DNA from: an uncultured Caldilinea sp. | Lineage (GTDB): Bacteria > Chloroflexota > Anaerolineae > Caldilineales > Caldilineaceae | Length of the DNA stretch: 20,447 nucleotides | Assembly: GCA_937928035.1 (NCBI GenBank) | Contig: CALFWA010000290.1 | Span: 1 to 20,447, forward strand | Reading direction: 5' to 3' | Part shown: positions 1 through 20,447 of the stretch, piece after piece | Numbering within the stretch: position 1 is the first letter of the stretch | How the letters are laid out: every line of letters starts with the position of its first letter | The notes under the pieces: model-generated | The model's database searches: none | The model's input: only the letters and a program-made list of their open reading frames with translations | What the model was told of the DNA's origin: nothing | Program-made: the position numbers and the translations under genes

Positions 1-80
1 GCGCCTTCGGCGGTCGGAGTGAGGGGATGAGGAATTCGCAAGTGCTGACGCCAACCGAGTCGCCGGACTGCATCACATGA
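1..80. repeat. Dispersed intergenic repeat, copy 1 (may extend past window edge)
   Basis: This stretch matches bases 11929-12010 in the same orientation. By eye about 63 of 80 positions are identical with one 2-base gap, and a run of 15 identical bases spans the GGATGAGGAATTC core. It opens with a small stem, GCC-TTC-GGC, conserved in both copies. No protein is supported here on either strand. Because the match starts at base 1, the element may continue upstream of the window. Its origin is unknown; it could be a non-autonomous repeat or a decayed mobile element end. Confidence 0.7.
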
Positions 81-552
81 ATGATTCAACGCCGTTCAAT
101 CCGCCGAGAACCTGCTGGGAGCCGCAGCTACGAAAATGCCGGGCGATTCTGTGAAAACCTTGAAGCTGCGGGAAGGCATATTCTGCAAAAGCACTGCGCG
201 CACCTGCGCAACGTCTGTAATTGAACCCTCTGTATTGAACCAGAAGTAAACGAAATGAATGAAAAGTCAATGAGAGTCGTTTTGCGTCGCACAATGGGGA
301 ACGGACGGCGCAGCGGTTGCGTTATACCCATAAAACCAGCTTGCTGAGAGTCAAATTAACCGAGCCGGTCGTCGCCCCGACGCTCAGCAGATGGCCCCGA
401 CGCAGACGTAGTATGTTCGGTCGTTGGCTCGCGATAGCAGAGGACGCCGATGATGAAACGATTCAAAACCCCTGTCTTGCTGCTCTGCATCCTTACGTTC
501 GCGCTGGCGATCTGGAAGGCCGCCCACAATGCGCTGAGCGAAAGGCTATCCT
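81..552. other. Non-coding stretch upstream of the PBP gene
   Basis: I see no recognisable gene in this interval. Short open frames exist on both strands, but their translations are Arg/Ser/Cys-rich and resemble no family. One feature stands out: GAGGA at 440-444 followed by ATGATG at 450, which opens a frame running into the PBP gene and begins with a hydrophobic segment. That alternative start is discussed with the PBP. No convincing -35/-10 pair was found, so the PBP promoter is not located. Confidence 0.5.
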
Positions 553-655
553 CAACACAAAGACGCAAAGGCGCGATGAGACGAAAGGCCGCTCTTGCTT
601 CTTTCGGTCCAGTCCTCGCTCGGCGCCTTTGTGCCTTTGCGCCTCTGCGTTCTGG
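553..655. repeat. Inverted repeat of the CAAAGACGCAAAGG type
   Basis: The left arm at 555-574 contains AGACGCAAAGGCGC and the right arm at 623-650 contains GCGCCTTTGTGCC and GCGCCTCTGCG. CAAAGGCGC at 566-574 is an exact reverse complement of GCGCCTTTG at 623-631, and the outer parts pair imperfectly. A related element (ACCACAAAGG ... CTTAGTGGT) lies at 11823-11904. Elements of this wording are, to my knowledge, common intergenic repeats in several bacterial phyla, with no established function. This copy is readable in the frame of the PBP gene, which argues that the frame upstream of 666 is not real coding sequence. Confidence 0.65.
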
Positions 656-665
656 AAGCCTCGCA

Positions 666-3788
<3,123 letters not shown>

Positions 3789-3790
3789 GG

Positions 3791-3819
3791 CGACGCCTGC
3801 AATCGCCAGGCGTCGTTTT
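3791..3819 (+). terminator. Intrinsic terminator of the PBP gene
   Basis: A perfect 9-bp stem, CGACGCCTG (3791-3799) with CAGGCGTCG (3807-3815), has a 7-nt loop and is followed by TTTT. It starts 3 nt after the PBP stop codon. Confidence 0.8.
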
Positions 3820-3852
3820 CGGAAAGGCTTGCTTTTGTGCGCTAAAATCTAA

Positions 3853-3880
3853 AAAAGCATCCTTCTTCCAGGATGCTTTT
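3853..3880 (+). terminator. Second hairpin terminator downstream of the PBP gene
   Basis: A perfect 11-bp stem, AAAAGCATCCT (3853-3863) with AGGATGCTTTT (3870-3880), encloses a 6-nt loop. The A-run on one side and T-run on the other would let it work in either direction. It backs up the hairpin at 3791-3819. Confidence 0.7.
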
Positions 3881-3969
3881 GGGAGTTTAAAAAATCTATG
3901 CGGCAACCTCGCGAGGATTGGGTTGGGCGCCTGCTCTTGGAGGTCGCCGCCTCCGGCGTAACATTGCAA

Positions 3970-4003
3970 GCTGCAAACCGACAAGGAGCCAGCGGCTTGC
4001 AGC
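3970..4003. other. Hairpin in the leader of the Ig-like repeat gene
   Basis: GCTGCAA (3970-3976) pairs with TTGCAGC (3997-4003). After a single A/C mismatch the pairing continues as CCG with CGG. The loop holds AAGGAG, but no start codon follows at a useful distance. A weak promoter-like pair, TTGGAG (3937-3942) with TAACAT (3959-3964) at 16-bp spacing, sits just upstream. Function is unknown. Confidence 0.35.
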
Positions 4004-4032
4004 CGCCGACGTGAAACAGGCTCTGAAATCCT

Positions 4033-5391
<1,359 letters not shown>

Positions 5392-5438
5392 CGCCGCAAT
5401 GAACGAACCGGTGAAGAGGCTGTAGACAATATATCGAA

Positions 5439-5468
5439 ATATCGAGAGGGAAGATATCGAGAGGGAAG
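5439..5468. repeat. 15-bp tandem direct repeat upstream of a promoter
   Basis: ATATCGAGAGGGAAG occurs twice back to back (5439-5453 and 5454-5468), preceded by a partial ATATCGA at 5431-5437. The second copy ends 2 bp before the proposed -35 at 5471. Placement on one face of the helix just upstream of a promoter is what one expects of an activator site, but no regulator is known here. Confidence 0.75.
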
Positions 5469-5470
5469 TT

Positions 5471-5500
5471 TTGGTCTGGAATCGCAGCAACGCTTATAAT
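5471..5500 (+). promoter_or_regulatory. Sigma70-type promoter of the LysM-fasciclin gene
   Basis: A perfect -10 TATAAT (5495-5500) stands 18 bp from a TTGGTC -35-like box (5471-5476). Transcription would start near 5507, giving a leader of about 190 nt before ATG 5700. Confidence 0.6.
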
Positions 5501-5507
5501 CAATAGG

Positions 5508-5699
5508 ATGCGCTGGGAACGCCTAAAGCAATCTCGGCGATCTGGCCGGGAAAACCGTGAACCCTTCAGGGGCACAAAGAACTTGAGCGGGAACCCTGAA
5601 GCTTGTTTAGGACGTTTGCTGATTGCAACGAAGGGAACAAATTGCTCGCAAGCATTCGTTGCAGGTCAAATAAAAAATTTCGGTAATTGGGAGGTTTCT
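5508..5699 (+). promoter_or_regulatory. Structured 5' leader of the LysM-fasciclin gene
   Basis: Two stems can be drawn. CTTCAGGG (5564-5571) pairs with CCCTGAAG (5594-5601), and TGCAACGAA (5624-5632) pairs with TTCGTTGCA (5655-5663). The first arm can alternatively fold on itself as CCC-TTCA-GGG (5562-5571), so two exclusive structures exist. A strong Shine-Dalgarno, GGGAGGT (5689-5695), ends the leader. I could not match it to a known riboswitch class. The leader is also open in the frame of the gene from ATG 5508. Confidence 0.45.
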
Positions 5700-7643
<1,944 letters not shown>

Positions 7644-7679
7644 TCAAAACCAATACGTCGTATTTTTTGGCACTGTTTC

Positions 7680-7719
7680 AAGGACGAGCCGGGCTGGGTC
7701 CCGGCTCGTCCTTCTTTTC
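7680..7719 (+). terminator. Strong intrinsic terminator of the LysM-fasciclin gene
   Basis: A perfect 14-bp GC-rich stem, AAGGACGAGCCGGG (7680-7693) with CCCGGCTCGTCCTT (7700-7713), has a 6-nt loop and is followed by CTTTTC. A smaller AATAC/GTATT hairpin with a T-run precedes it at 7652-7668. Confidence 0.9.
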
Positions 7720-7731
7720 AAATTGGAAAGG

Positions 7732-7760
7732 TTGGGACAGACGCACGTTTGTGCTATGAT
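7732..7760 (+). promoter_or_regulatory. Extended -10 promoter of the DinG-type helicase gene
   Basis: TTGGGA (7732-7737) and TATGAT (7755-7760) are 17 bp apart, and TGC directly before the -10 makes it an extended -10 (TGnTATGAT). The start codon ATG 7767 lies 7 nt after the -10, where transcription should begin. The mRNA is therefore probably leaderless, which fits the absence of a Shine-Dalgarno. Confidence 0.65.
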
Positions 7761-7766
7761 TCACCC

Positions 7767-10262
<2,496 letters not shown>

Positions 10263-10336
10263 TTTCTTCTGGGTAAATGTGGAGTGTTGATTGTCACTAT
10301 CCATCAAGCAACGAGACCAAGCGATGAGGCGCCACG

Positions 10337-11380
<1,044 letters not shown>

Positions 11381-11444
11381 AAGGGGCGCAGCGGCGCATA
11401 TCTCCGATCCGGAGGCTGGCGGGGGCAAGCAAGGAAGCGAATTT

Positions 11445-11699
11445 ATGTCTTTACAGATCGATTTGCACAAGGAAGCGATTGCCGATTTCTGCCGTCGTCG
11501 GCGCATCGTTGAATTTTCGATTTTCGGCTCTGCGCTGCGAGAGGATTTCCGTGATATATTGATCACTGCGAGGGAGGCCTGCGAGTTCAGCGCTGATCTC
11601 TCGTGGGATGAGTTCCGCAATAGCTCTTTACATCAGCACGCCATTGCAAAGGCGTTGGAAAACATCGGTCGTTCCTGTTCTGCTCACCTCAGTTGTTAA
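11445..11699 (+). pseudogene. Fused remnant of MntA-type nucleotidyltransferase and HepT-type HEPN protein (toxin-antitoxin scar)
   Basis: This 84-codon frame joins two family fragments. Residues 1-36 look like the start of a minimal nucleotidyltransferase (MntA antitoxin), ending in FSIFGSALREDFR, which is where the catalytic GSxxR..DSDxD motif begins; the DSD part is missing. Residues 37-84 look like the N-terminal half of a HepT/DUF86 HEPN toxin (DILITAREA, SLHQHAIAKALENIG) without the later RX4-6H ribonuclease motif. A deletion from inside mntA into hepT, near 11549-11555, explains this best, since the two genes normally lie in tandem in this order. GGAAG lies before ATG 11445, so a peptide may still be made, but neither activity could survive. 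Family assignment is from memory of typical sequences. Confidence 0.75.
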
Positions 11700-11822
11700 C
11701 TTACGTTACGCAGAAGATGTTCATTCTCTTTGTGCAACCGGACGCCTCCAATCATTCGCTTTTGTCTCCTGCCCTTTGCCCCCATTCCACCATTGACCTG
11801 ACGGCCAGGCGCTTAAAATATC
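11700..11822. other. Non-coding decayed sequence after the MNT/HEPN remnant
   Basis: No further piece of the HepT C-terminus or any other gene can be read here in any frame. Together with the two repeats that follow, it makes a gene-free stretch from 11700 to 12179. Confidence 0.5.
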
Positions 11823-11904
11823 ACCACAAAGGTGCAAAGACACCAACAATACGAGGATTTAGCGTTTTTCTCTCTCTTTGAAGTGTCCTTCGTGTCTTAG
11901 TGGT
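11823..11904. repeat. Inverted repeat of the ACCACAAAGG type
   Basis: The left arm ACCACAAAGGTGCAAAGACACC (11823-11844, quoted in part) pairs imperfectly with a right arm at 11876-11904 containing AAGTGTCC, CGTGTCTTAG and TGGT. It is the same class as the element at 553-655 and lies 24 bp before the second copy of the base-1 repeat. Confidence 0.65.
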
Positions 11905-11928
11905 TGCCCTCTCGCCCTGACTCTCACA

Positions 11929-12010
11929 GCGCCTTCGGCAGCCGGGGTAAGAGGATGAGGAATTCGCCAACGCTGACGCCGACTGCGTTGTCGGCCTGCA
12001 CAACGTGAGT
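11929..12010. repeat. Dispersed intergenic repeat, copy 2
   Basis: This is the partner of bases 1-80, same orientation, about 79% identical by eye with one 2-base gap. It keeps the GCC-TTC-GGC stem and the GGATGAGGAATTC core. It lies between the MNT/HEPN remnant and the aminotransferase gene. Confidence 0.7.
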
Positions 12011-12043
12011 CGTTGAAATTCTCTCCACTGCAAACGCCAGCTT

Positions 12044-12070
12044 GGTCGAAGCCCATCGATCACCGATAAT
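12044..12070 (+). promoter_or_regulatory. Weak candidate promoter for the aminotransferase operon
   Basis: TTGGTC (12044-12049) and GATAAT (12065-12070) are separated by 15 bp, shorter than ideal. The -35-like hexamer is the same as the one at 5471. Support is limited to this match. Confidence 0.25.
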
Positions 12071-12179
12071 GGATAGGATTGGATTGTGGCAGAATCGATG
12101 AGCCTGGATGGGAAATTATGGAAAAACCTTCAGGATGAGCCCCGAAAACACAAGAAAGAATGCAAAGGGATACACGACC

Positions 12180-13352
<1,173 letters not shown>

Positions 13353-13371
13353 AAAAGCGCAGAGAAACCCT

Positions 13372-14112
<741 letters not shown>

Positions 14113-14173
14113 TGGCAGGCGTTGGTTTGGGCGAGCGTGGAAACACGGCGAGCGCTTTCACTCTATACAAACC

Positions 14174-16177
<2,004 letters not shown>

Positions 16178-16218
16178 GCGGCGTCGGAGTGAAAAGCGGC
16201 ATGCAATCCTTGCCGCAG

Positions 16219-16250
16219 TCTTCCAGGAAGCTTCGAAGCTTCCTGGAAGA
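16219..16250. repeat. Perfect 32-bp palindrome between convergent genes
   Basis: The 16 bases from 16219 are exactly reverse-complemented by the 16 from 16235, forming a 14-bp stem with a TCGA loop. A smaller stem, GCGGCA/TGCCGC (16196-16216), precedes it and CGCCT/AGGCG (16260-16272) follows. It lies between the stops of the ABC-F gene (+) and the acyl-CoA synthetase gene (-), so a two-way terminator is likely, though there is no T-run. It shares TCTTCCAGGA with the terminator at 3853-3880. Confidence 0.8.
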
Positions 16251-16339
16251 TGCATGCTTCGCCTACGAGGCGGCCGCGCTTTAATCCGACAATCTCGTCA
16301 GCGCTGGCTCGAAGTGTGCTTCGTCGGTCAACCGCTGGC

Positions 16340-19123
<2,784 letters not shown>

Positions 19124-19170
19124 TTGAATTTCTCCATAAAAACATTTTTGAGCCAAAAAACTTTTCTATC

Positions 19171-20447
<1,277 letters not shown>

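Noticed and set aside
73..331. Two small minus-strand frames upstream of the PBP
   Set aside because: Composition is unlike proteins, no ribosome binding site, and they overlap each other in different frames.
5508..5699. Known c-di-AMP (ydaO) or c-di-GMP riboswitch
   Set aside because: These can precede cell-wall genes, but the conserved core strings I know of are not present; only generic stems can be drawn.
11608..11881. Short plus-strand frames after the MNT/HEPN remnant
   Set aside because: No similarity to HepT C-termini or any family, no start signals; treated as decayed non-coding DNA.
14122..14169. Promoter for the ABC-F gene (TTGGTT and TATACA)
   Set aside because: The two boxes are 36 bp apart, too far for one promoter; TATACA alone is weak.
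19124..19156. Upstream TTG start for the Pat-like gene
   Set aside because: ATG 19123 has GGAG at 8-nt spacing; the extra 11 residues would be encoded across that ribosome binding site.

Overview
The window looks like chromosomal DNA of a GC-rich Chloroflexota bacterium, probably Anaerolineae/Caldilineae-like. This is inferred from style only: Ala/Pro/Thr-rich linkers between extracellular beta domains, a LysM-fasciclin fusion, a lipoprotein-like class A PBP, a GNAT-fused acyl-CoA synthetase and an MNT/HEPN remnant. No rRNA, tRNA, CRISPR array, transposase or phage gene was seen, and no marker gene fixes the taxonomy.

Layout. Bases 1-665 are mostly non-coding and hold two kinds of dispersed repeat. 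Bases 666-7643 (+) form a cell-envelope block: a bifunctional penicillin-binding protein, a secreted protein with three copies of an Ig-like repeat, and a secreted protein with two beta domains, a LysM and a fasciclin domain. Hairpin terminators follow the first and third genes. The third has a consensus-like promoter, a 15-bp tandem repeat just upstream of it, and a leader of about 190 nt. Bases 7767-11380 (+) carry a DinG/XPD-type iron-sulfur helicase, apparently on a leaderless transcript, and a proline dehydrogenase. Bases 11381-12179 are a decayed accessory patch: a fused remnant of an MntA/HepT (MNT-HEPN) toxin-antitoxin pair, then an inverted repeat and a second copy of the repeat found at base 1. 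Bases 12180-16177 (+) hold a class I aminotransferase, a histidine phosphatase and an ABC-F ATPase. Bases 16178-16339 lie between convergent genes and contain a perfect 32-bp palindrome. Bases 16340-20447 (-) hold a GAF-linked histidine kinase, cut by the window edge, followed 47 nt later by a 927-residue acyl-CoA synthetase/GNAT fusion (Pat/YfiQ-like), probably in one transcript.

How they may work together. The first three genes plausibly build and decorate the cell wall: synthesis, a surface repeat protein, and a wall-bound adhesin-like protein. The kinase-Pat pair suggests a link between sensing and protein acetylation or acyl-CoA metabolism, but this rests on adjacency alone. The remaining genes are ordinary housekeeping. 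The points most worth a second look are the MNT/HEPN fusion scar, the synthetase-GNAT fusion that keeps its catalytic histidine and sits beside a kinase with a receiver lacking the phosphoacceptor Asp, the PBP with a lipobox and a repeat upstream in the same frame, and the control region at 5431-5699.
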